Shown here: in pieces, positions 46,830 to 55,239 of the stretch | Position numbering within the stretch: position 1 is the stretch's first letter | Layout: every line of letters starts with the position of its first letter | From: Gigaspora margarita | Taxonomy: Eukaryota; Glomeromycota; Glomeromycetes; Diversisporales; Gigasporaceae | DNA length: 64,000 nt | Assembly (NCBI GenBank): GCA_009809945.1 | Contig: WTPW01003022.1 | Span: 119,883 to 183,882, forward strand | Direction of reading: 5' to 3' | Translations under genes and position numbers: made by a program | The notes under the pieces: model-generated | The model's database searches: none | Seen by the model: the letters and a program-made list of their open reading frames with translations, nothing else | Told to the model about the DNA's origin: nothing

Positions 46830-47960
46830 GAGCGAATATATCTTGCCAACCACCCGACAATATTTGATAAATTTTTTTTATTTGTTTCTACAAATATATA
46901 GAATTAAAATAAAAAAATTTATCGAATATTATTGGGTGGTTGCCAAGATATCTTCAAGATATCTTCGCTCAAAGTTTTGAAAAATTTTGCCGCAGCTATT
47001 ATTAATAGGCGTTTAGAATTTTTTAAAAAATTTTGAGCGAAGATATCACAACAACCACCCAACAGAATTCGATGATTTTTTTTTATTCTAATTCTATAGA
47101 ACTGTAGAATAAAAAAAAAAATTGATCGGATTTTGTTGGGTGATTGCTAAGATATTTTCGCTCAAAATTTTTTAAATTTCAAACGACTATCAAAATAATA
47201 GCTGCGGAAAAATTTTTCAAAACTTTGAGTGAAGATATCTTGACAATCACCCAACAATATTTGATGAAATTTTTTTTTTTTGTTTCTAGAATTAAAATCG
47301 AATATTGTTGGATAGTTGTCAAGATATCTTCAAGATATCTTCAAGATATCTTTGCTCAAAGTTTTGAAAAATTTTGCCGCAGCTATTATTAATAGGCGTT
47401 TAGAATTTTTTAAAAAACTTTGAGCGAAGATATCTCAGCAACAACCCAACAGAATTCGATGAATTTTTTATTCTAATTCTATAGAACTGTAGAATTAAAA
47501 AAAAAAAAATCCATCGAATTTTGTTGGGTAATTGCTAAGATATATTCGCCCAAAATTTTTTAAATAATTCAAACGCCTATCAAAATAATAGCTGCGGCAA
47601 AATGGTTCAAAACTTTGAGCGATGATATCTTGACAATTACCCAACAATATTTGATGAATTTTTTTTTATTTGTTTCTACAAATATGTAGAATTAAAATAA
47701 AAAAATTTTATTGAATGTTGTTTGTGGTTGTCAAGATATCTTCAAGATATCTTCAAGATATCTTCGCTCAAAGTTTTGAAAAATTTTGCCGCAGCTATTA
47801 TTAATAGGCGTTTAGAATTTTTTAAAAAATTTGAGCGAAGATATCTCAGCAACAACCCAACAGAAATCGATGGAGTTTTTTTTTATTCTAATTCTATAGA
47901 ATTGTTGAATTAAAATAAAACATCGAATTTTGTTGGAAGATATCTTCGTTCAAAATTTTT
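46830..47960. repeat. Tandem repeat of a palindromic unit of about 400 bp, nearly three copies
   Basis: GCCGCAGCTATTATTAATAG recurs at about 46991, 47383 and 47790, and its inverse at about 47198 and 47590. Each half-unit ends in CCCAACA plus GATATCTTC tracts (AAGATATCTTC repeated up to three times). Frames such as 47144-47392 follow the repeat and are not genes. Confidence 0.7.
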
Positions 47961-48267
47961 TAAAAAATTCAAGATATCTTCGAAATTATGAAAAAAAATG
48001 CATTACTAGCACTAGGTAATTTTAAATGTTATTTATTCTTCGAAGTTAAAGACAAATTAATTTAACACGATATTTCATATCTGATATTCACAGTTTTAAA
48101 TTAAATAAAATAAATTTAAAAAAAATTTTTATAATAAATAATTTAATTCGATCTTTATATAAATTAATAAATAAAATGAAATTAAGAAGGTCTCGTAAAA
48201 ATTAAATGGCATTATAATTTTTTATTTAATAAGAATATATACAAAAAAAACTTAATAGATAGATAGG
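47961..48267. other. No gene recognised
   Basis: Very AT-rich; no feature supported. Confidence 0.5.
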
Positions 48268-48277
48268 GCTTCGTAGA

Positions 48278-48372
48278 GTTGTTAATGGAGTACTCCAAAC
48301 TATAATAAAACATATAAACTACTCCAGTTCAAAACTGGAGTGGTTTATATGTTTTATTAGTACTCCATTAAT
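48278..48372. mobile_element. Small palindromic MITE flanked by TAGGGCTTCG
   Basis: AATGGAGTACTCC and AACATATAAACTACTCCAG fold against their inverse. TAGGGCTTCG occurs on both sides (48264-48273; 48373-48382), eight bases away from the palindrome on the left, so the duplication is only probable. Confidence 0.5.
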
Positions 48373-48534
48373 TAGGGCTTCGAATTAATTATCAATATAT
48401 ACTGCTAATTATTATCAGTACAGTAATATGCTGGTTAAATATACGCATGAGTATAAAGAACTAAAATCGTGCTATGCTATTTCATACTACTATATAAACA
48501 CCATATGTTTTGGCCAATGAATTTGTGTAATGTG

Positions 48535-48684
48535 TAGGGATTGGAACCGCCTAAAATTTTTCTTAATCGTTTAATCGTTTAACCGTTTAATTTGGCCGGC
48601 ATTAAAATAATTCTGGCCCACGGCCAACATAATTCTGCCCGGAACTATAGAGCAATTTTTAAACGGTCAACAGTTCCAATCCCT
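48535..48684. mobile_element. hAT-like MITE (150 bp) with TAGGGATTGGAAC ends
   Basis: Perfect 13-bp inverted ends TAGGGATTGGAAC. Inside are three TCGTTTAA copies and AACGGT at both ends. Flanks GTAATGTG and CTAACGTG match at 6 of 8 if the duplication overlaps the right end. Confidence 0.6.
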
Positions 48685-48699
48685 AACGTGAAGACAGGT

Positions 48700-48905
48700 T
48701 TCTTAGGCAAAATTTTTTGATATAGACGATTTTTCGAAAAAATGAGGGTTTTTTCAAAATTGTCTATATCGAAAAATTTTGCAAAGAACCCTATTTTCAA
48801 GATCTAAAAAAAAAAATTCCTTCAAAATTTTGGCATATAATTCTAACCTAACCTTAAAACAAACTCTAACCCTAACCCTAATGGCAAAATTTTTTTGCAT
48901 ATTAT
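48700..48905. mobile_element. Short MITE with an inner hairpin and a telomere-like core
   Basis: GATATAGACGATTTT pairs with AAAATTGTCTATATC (48718-48770). The right half has CTAACCCTAACCCTAA and closes with GGCAAAATTTTTTTGC, matching the left AGGCAAAATTTTTTG. Ends approximate. Confidence 0.5.
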
Positions 48906-49840
48906 AATTTGTATTTACTGGTGTTGACACCACGGTGTGACATATATATTGTATATATATATACACTTATATATCATGATATTACATCATTATACAATAT
49001 AGATCTATATTGCAGAATAGCATACAGGTACATTTTTTAGTAAATTTCTTATAAAATGCAGTTACTTCTGTTGTGAGTAAAATAATTTTTTTTTAAAAAG
49101 TTTAAATTTTTTTTATAATTTTTTTTTGAATATTGTTAATCAGCATAGAAATTTTTTTTTATTCTTACCTTTTTTTACTTTGCATTTTTTTTATAGTTTT
49201 GTCATCTTACTATGTTGTCATTGTAGCACTTTCGCGTTGTTTATTGGAGTTTTCAGTGTTGTCGTGAAGTTATCACATATTTGATATGGAGTTATTGTTG
49301 TTGTGGTGTGTTTGCTAGGTTTTTAAGGTTAAGGTTAGTGTTTAAAAGGCTTGGATTGTTGAATTAATAGGATAAAATGCTAATATTATTTAATAAAGGT
49401 GTACCCCAGATACAAAAGAAGCATATAAGAATTTGGTCCAAGTTTTAGAGCTTTTTAGTTACTGTAGGTTTGTATTCTGTTCTATGCATTCTATTTTTTT
49501 AATTATTAAACAAGAGACTAAGTTTTGCTTGTTTTAAACTTATTTTTAGATGATTAATAATAATTATAAAATTTGATAGATTTAGAGCCAAAGTATAGGC
49601 TATAGACATGCTTTGTTTTAAAGCAGGCTTTGGGTCTGTCTATATGTCTTCCATGCAGCTCAAATTTAACAATTGATTATATGTTAAGCTTTATATATTT
49701 TTTAAACTAATATATAGGTATTTTACACCAAGTCCAGTTGACAGATGTAACTTTATTTATGTATTATTTTTAAATGTATTAAAGTTATAATATATATATG
49801 TATATTATTCAAATAATAAATAGAAAATTACTACTTATTG
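48906..49840. other. No gene recognised
   Basis: AT-rich, with a T-rich stretch at 49080-49200. No supported frame. Confidence 0.5.
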
Positions 49841-50458
49841 CCAGTGGTGATCATCACTAGCCCTGTAAGAAAAAGTGGCATGATACGGTCCAAAATGGCA
49901 CGGGAAAAACAACCATTACGTGACTCCGCAAAAAATTTCACGTGCAAATCACGGTCCACAAAACATTCCTTCACTGCAATTTCCGTAGAAAAACGTGCCA
50001 AAAATCTGTGCCAAAATCCGTAGATTTTGGATTAGTAAACTGCTGCAAAATCCGGTCCATTTACTGTTCAAAATTTACGGGTGAACGTGCCAAAAATGGC
50101 ATGGTGAAAAGAAACCATCCCGTACCTCACGTGTCAAACACGGTGCACTATCCTGTGCCTTTCCGTTATTTTAGTGAACGCGCCAAAATACGTGTATTTT
50201 GGCTTAGTAAACTGCTGCAAAACCCGGTCCTTTTGTGGTCCAAAATTCACGTGTATACCCGTAATGACATGGATATCACATGTGCCACTTTTCTTACAGG
50301 GTAGTGATTAACAAAAATTAATAAAAAGAAATAAATATTAAAATTTGATTAATATTAGGGTTAGGGTAAGAGCTGGGATGGGGCAGGGGGCATAGTTTAT
50401 ACCAAAATTTTACAAGGAATTTTTGATAAAAATATACATTGGTGATGATCACCACTGG
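49841..50458. mobile_element. MITE K (CCAGTGGTGATCATCAC ends), split by element J
   Basis: Left CCAGTGGTGATCATCAC and right GTGATGATCACCACTGG are inverse. The remaining core has ATTAGGGTTAGGG near 50355. Without the nested element it is about 175 bp. Confidence 0.7.
49861..50301. mobile_element. Element J nested in K (441 bp), TSD TAG
   Basis: Ends CCCTGTAAGAAAAAGTGGCA and its inverse. TAG occurs on both sides, and removing the element plus one TAG leaves a continuous K. Subterminal motifs are ACGTG and AAATNCGGTCC. A 3-bp duplication fits PIF/Harbinger- or CACTA-type enzymes; CACTA itself precedes the left end at 49855 and TAGTG follows the right. Confidence 0.65.
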
Positions 50459-50858
50459 TGATAAATAGCAAACTTCTAATAAATAATAAAATATAATTTA
50501 ATTTTAAGATTGTTAGTTTTTATATATTTATAACTATATAGTGGTATAAACAATTGAGAAATTAGTTACATCTTGTAGACAATTCAAATTGATTGCTCTT
50601 AAGAAATTTATATTAGGTAATATATTTGAATAAGTACACAAAACTGTTTTTGAATGTGCTTGAATATATTGTTAAGATTACCAAAAAATTAATACAATAA
50701 CAGAGAATAATATATAAAATAGGCTGGTGATTAATCATGTCACCTATTAGAAGTTACATAATTAATCATAACTAATGATCGATATAATTGTATAATCACT
50801 TAACTATTTGATAAAATCTTTTTTGAATCAATATAGAATAGGGTGCATAGGATAAGGA

Positions 50859-51031
50859 CCCGGATAATTCTAAGACAGGTGGTATACTTAAACCGGACAT
50901 TTTTGTTGGGCCAAACTCATCTAAATTCTGGTCAAAATTAAAATTAAATTTAATTTTGACCAGAACTTAGATGAGTTTGGTCCAAAAAAATGGCCGGTTT
51001 AAGCATACCACCTATCTTAGAATTATCTGGG
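50859..51031. mobile_element. Near-perfect palindromic MITE (about 173 bp)
   Basis: Arms of about 80 bp (GGATAATTCTAAGACAGGTG, CCAAACTCATCTAA, TTCTGGTCAAAATTAAA) are inverse with very few mismatches and almost no loop. Confidence 0.75.
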
Positions 51032-51263
51032 GTACTATAGGATGCAATGTGATCAAGGTCAATGTTGAAATTATTGATTTTCTACATGGTTAGCCAGCTT
51101 TAAAAAAATAAAGTGATACAAAAAACAAAAATCTATTTATATATATATCAAAAAAAAAGATTATCTGTTGTGCTTGTAAAATCACATGATGGGGGAACTG
51201 TAACCATAGCATGTATCCTGCTTAAAATTTCTTTTTTTTAGTAATACTGGTAATACTGTGGTA

Positions 51264-51871
51264 ATTTTTATTTTTTTTTTTTAAACCTGGCTGACTTGAT
51301 CGTCGTCAGGACACCGAATAGCGACAGTTTATTAAATCTTAATTAACGGGACCTTCAAGGTCCCTTATTACATTATATGTATATTTACATTAGGGGTTTT
51401 CCTAATTAAACTATCCCTCCCTCTATAGTCTGTTTATCCCGACTGACTCCAACTGGCCCACCACGTCCAGTGCCTCGTACCTTTTCGGATCATAGGCAGC
51501 ATTAAGGAACTACAAATCCTGCCAGATCGCTATATAGGTCGACCCTTTTTTGACTGCCTCGGGGACCACTTTCCATATTCGGTCAGTCTAGGATCGTCAG
51601 GCGCCCCTTTTCTATTAATCTTCGTGGGCTCTCTCAATGTTTACATCATTTGTTATCGGATTGTGCCTTTCTGGTCATCCCCAGCCTCGTGGCTATGCCG
51701 GCGACTGTATCCTTCCATATGAATCCATTCTTAATTGTAAATGGAAATTCCTCTTGAAGATCATTTCCAAACCGGTCCTGGCAGAGTTTTCGCCACCTGT
51801 TGGACTCGAACTCGTGACCTTATGTTTGTAACCCTGGAGTGCTAACCACTGCACTATCGACCCAAGGGTCC
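51264..51871 (-). mobile_element. tRNA-headed SINE (about 600 bp), second family
   Basis: On the minus strand it starts GGACCCTTGGGTCGATAGTG, has A-box-like GTGCAGTGGTTAGCACTC and B-box GAGTTCGAGTCC, a GC-richer body, and a poly(A) end (poly(T) at 51265-51282). CTGTGGTA lies on both sides (51256-51263; 51872-51879), with a possible longer T-rich extension. It is not a functional tRNA gene: acceptor pairing is poor. Confidence 0.75.
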
Positions 51872-52237
51872 CTGTGGTATTTTTTCAATATTGTATATAA
51901 ATAATGATAGCAATAATCTTTTAACAAAACTTTAAAAAAATTTTTAGACGAAGTTAAAAAACGAAGAGCTACTTAACAAACTAGTAAAGAAAAAGAAATA
52001 AATCTATTGCTAGATGTTTCGCATCCCATTAACAGTACATCTGGCTTTGAATTTAATGTACAACCTAAGCCCTTTTGTGGTCCAGGTTAACAAATTAAAT
52101 TCAAAATCAGGTGCTTTTTTAATTGTGTCATATAAGAACGATCACCCTGTGATCCTTCAGATCTTTTCCCTACCAAATAAAACTTTTATTGGTTGCTACG
52201 CATCCATTAACTATATAATATAATTAATTAATATTGT

Positions 52238-52844
52238 GGGAAGATTAAAGAAGAGTTAACCTAGTGATTATCCTGATTTATCACCTCGATATAATCACAT
52301 GGTGATTTTGATTGGCAAAAAAATGTAAACAAATGTCAGGTGATAAATTGATAATAAGCACTAAAAAGTTCTTGTTACATGATAAGTTTATTTTTAGATT
52401 AGGGAGATTAGGGTTAGGGTTAGGGTTAGTGTCTATGTTAGGGTTTGGGGTTAGTGTTTTATATAATAAAATCGATCAAGGAATATTTTTTGTTAGTGTC
52501 CAGAAGATTATTTCTTATGAGGAATAAGTGATTTCTTTTAATTTTCTTTAGGACAAACGTTTGTTTTTAATTTGCAGATCGTCACATGACCAGAACTTTT
52601 TTTGTGTGGCTAAATGATTTTTTGTGCATAATTATTTTGCATTCATGCCAATAAAAATTTTTGATTTATAACACTGGTACTTCTCCGAAAATAAGGCACT
52701 TTTTTACACTTATTAGTTATCTGTTATTGTTACACAGTGTACATAATGAATCACCTGATTTGTTAATCAATTAAAATTACTATGTGATTATATCAAGGTG
52801 ATAATTCATGATAATCACTGGGCTAACTCTTCTTCAAATGTCCA
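52238..52844. mobile_element. hAT-like element G (607 bp) in the foldback arm, TSD AATATTGT
   Basis: Perfect 8-bp duplication AATATTGT (52230-52237; 52845-52852). The opposite arm (inverse strand near 53680) shows the empty site AATATTGTAATAAATT. Inverted ends contain GAAGAGTTAACC, AGTGATTATC and GATATAATCACAT. Another short element is nested inside. Confidence 0.8.
52358..52607. mobile_element. MITE O, copy 1, with telomere-like core
   Basis: AAAAAGTTCTTG at the left and CCAGAACTTTTTTT at the right are inverse. The core has TTAGGGTTAGGGTTAGGG and ATAAAATCGATCAAGGAATA, shared with copy 2 at 54756. The outermost ends are worn. Confidence 0.65.
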
Positions 52845-54028
52845 AATATTGTAATAAATTAATTTTCAAAGGGGTTAAACCTCATTATTATTGTGGACTA
52901 AATTATATTGTTGATTCTTTCAAAATAGAAATAAAATAATCAGCACATATTAATAATAATAATAACAATAATAAAGTTAAAAAAATTAAAAAATTAAAAA
53001 AATATATTAGTAAATAAAAAGCGAATAAAAATGAATTAATATATGCTAGTCTAAATATTAAATGCTAGCCAAATTTTAAGAATATATTCTAATATTTCGT
53101 ATATATTTTAATAATTTTTGCATTCACAGTATAGAAACATCCACATTTATTTTTGGCAATGGCAGGAATTTGGTTAGGTGCTTTGTCTAACCCAATCTAA
53201 TAAGAAAATAATTACCTCAATTTTTTTTAAAAAAAAACATAAATTTATCTTTTTCAGTTTTTTTCATGAATGCCTTGCTCAGCATGATGGGTAGCACAGA
53301 TTATTTCGCAAAATTTTTGATATAACAAACTTGGATCCCCAAGTTCAAAATAACCTATGCTTCCCATCATGCTGAGCATGGCAGTCATAAAAACCTGGAA
53401 AAAGGTAAATCTATGTTTTTTTTTAAAAAAAAACTTGTGGTAAAAATTATAGCATTTAATTTTTAGGCAAGCATTTATTAATTCATTTTTACTGTATTTG
53501 ATTTTTATTTATTTATATATTTTTTTAATTTTTTATTTTTTTTTTACTTAATTATTATTATTATTATTAGTATTATTGTGTTGATTGTTTTATTTTTATT
53601 TTAAAAGAATTAACAATATAATTTGGTTCACAATAATAATAAGGCTTTAACCTCTTCGAAAATTAATTTATTACAATATTAATTATATTATATAGTTTAT
53701 GGATGCGTAGTAATCAATAACGGTTTTATTTGGCAGGTGAAAGATCCGAAAGATCACAGAGTGATAGTTTTAAATGACAATTAAAAAAGCATCTTGCTTT
53801 GAATTTTTTATGCTAATCTGGATAATGAAAGGGCTCAGGTTGCGCATTAAATTCAAAGCCAGATATGCTATTATTGGATGCAAACATCCAGTAACAGATT
53901 TATTTTTCTTTTTCTTTATAACAAATAAATCACATAGCTTAATCGAGTATAAATAGTACTTATACGATCTACATTTATCTTAAGATCTATTTCAAAAATA
54001 TTAATTTTAAGATGACTTATACGTATAA

Positions 54029-54069
54029 CGTTCCTGGTTTTAGTGCGACCGCGTCATGCAGCTATCCTA
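54029..54069 (+). repeat. Second 3' end of the Helitron2-like family
   Basis: ACGTTCCTGGTTTTAGTGCG followed by ACCGCGTCATGCAGCTATCC matches 22873-22912 at about 33 of 40 positions. The hairpin stem is weakened by C-to-T and G-to-A changes. No matching 5' end was found in the window, so the element is truncated, solo, or begins elsewhere. Confidence 0.6.
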
Positions 54070-54082
54070 ATTAAAATACGAC

Positions 54083-54239
54083 AGGGTGAAACCTGAGTTG
54101 CGAAATAGTGAAATCTGCTATGATCATCACATGAGGGTAAAATCTGCTTTATATAATAAAAACAATAAACTGCAGATTTCACCCTTACCCAATCTACAAA
54201 GCGGATTTCACTATTTAGCAACTCAGGTTTTACCCTGTT
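54083..54239. mobile_element. MITE with 38-bp inverted ends (CAGGGTGAAACCTGAG)
   Basis: CAGGGTGAAACCTGAGTTGC and TAGTGAAATCTGCT recur in inverse at the right. Flanks do not show a duplication. Confidence 0.65.
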
Positions 54240-54314
54240 CTATTAAAATAAGAATTATAGTAATTAGTCACTGTCTAGTTACTTTTTCCCACCCTTGATC
54301 AAATTTGATTTTTA

Positions 54315-54536
54315 CAGGGCTATCTCCAAATTATGGATTGGATACGTCAGACTAGATTAGTGTTCAGCTCTAGTTGTTAGAAGGTTCTATAGCAAAATTA
54401 TCAGCTGGGCAGTTTTTACTTAATGAATGGATATGATTATTAGTAAATTTTTTTATGATCTTGGGGCAAAATTGATCCAGCAACCCCATGATTATGGTGC
54501 ACTCGGCGTATCCGACCCAGAATTTTGGGACCCCTG
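54315..54536. mobile_element. MITE EE, copy 1
   Basis: Left CAGGGCTATCTCCAAATTAT and GGATACGTCAGAC; right GTATCCGACCCAGAATTTTG and GGACCCCTG, its inverse. The interior has CTAGTTGTTAG and AAAATTATCAGCTGGGC, shared with 55020-55075 and, in inverse, with 58785-58835. Confidence 0.6.
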
Positions 54537-54699
54537 TATGAGTTATAAAATTTATATGAGTATAAAAATGATTGGGTTGGATCAGGTTTTTGGAATGGGC
54601 CCGAATCTGACAAAAATTTTTATAACGGGTCAGGTACAGATTGGGTTTTAATCTGGTTCGGGTCAGGTTTAAAAAAACCTGGCCCGTCCTGTACTCTTA

Positions 54700-55205
54700 T
54701 AACGAATTTTACCAAACTTTCAGGACGGATGCGTCAGATTTAGGTCGGCGTTTAGGAGTACCCTAGCTATGGCAAAAAAAGTTCTGTCACGTGATTACTA
54801 ATAAAAATCTTTAAGTTTATTTAGATTAGGGTTAGCATCTATATTAGGGTTTTGAATTAGCATTATATATAGTAAAATCGATCAAGGAATATTTTTGTTA
54901 GTGCGCAGAAGGTGGTTTCTTATAAAGTTTGTCGAAACTGGAAATCGTTATTGGCTAATTTTACTGCAGATCATCACATGACCAGAACTTTTTTTGCCAT
55001 GGCTAGGGTACTCGGCATTTAGCCCTAGTTGTTAGCAGATTCTATAACAAAATTATCAGCTGGGCATTTTTTACTTAATGAATGGATATGATTTATTAGT
55101 AAAATTTTTTATGATCATGGGGCAAAATTGATCAATTTCGATTCAGCTGACCATAATTCTGATGCACTCTGATGTATCCCGACATGGAATTTTGGGGACC
55201 CCCCT
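54700..55205. mobile_element. MITE EE, copy 2, split by MITE O
   Basis: Worn left end (GGACGGATGCGTCAGATTT), then the MITE O insertion, then the EE interior and a right end GTATCCCGACATGGAATTTTG followed by GGGACCCCCC. Paralogous with copy 1. Confidence 0.6.
54756..55013. mobile_element. MULE-like MITE O, copy 2 (258 bp), 9-bp duplication GGCRTTTAG
   Basis: Inverted ends GAGTACCCTAGCTATGGC continue to AAAAAAAGTTCTG (about 31 bp, one or two mismatches). Flanks GGCGTTTAG (54747-54755) and GGCATTTAG (55014-55022) match at 8 of 9. A 9-bp duplication points to Mutator-like transposases. The core has TTAGGGTTAG. Confidence 0.75.
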
Positions 55206-55239
55206 ATATGAGTTACAATCTCTCCAACTTATTTTATGC

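Larger units (their letters stand above)
51975..53950. mobile_element. Giant foldback element, arms of about 650 bp
   Basis: The left arm (51975-52237 plus 52845-53325) and right arm (53335-53950) are inverse at roughly 80%. Examples are TCTGGCTTTGAATTTAATG, ACGCATCCAT, TTATTATTATTGTG and ATGCTGAGCATGGCA. The left arm is interrupted by a hAT-like MITE that the right arm lacks. The outer arms contain a decayed frame (LNLMYNLSPFVVQV) of unknown identity. Confidence 0.75.

Noticed and set aside
47144..47913. Open frames containing RYLQDIFAQSFEKFCRS
   Set aside because: The peptide recurs with the 400-bp palindromic repeat and reflects AAGATATCTTC tracts.
49838..50304. Two overlapping frames with repeated AKN and KSVPK words
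   Set aside because: They translate the subterminal motifs of elements J and K and show no conserved domain.
51990..52223. Frame LALNLMYNLSPFVVQV in the foldback arm as a gene
   Set aside because: The inverse arm carries the same stretch with stops, so at best it is a relic. I could not identify a family.
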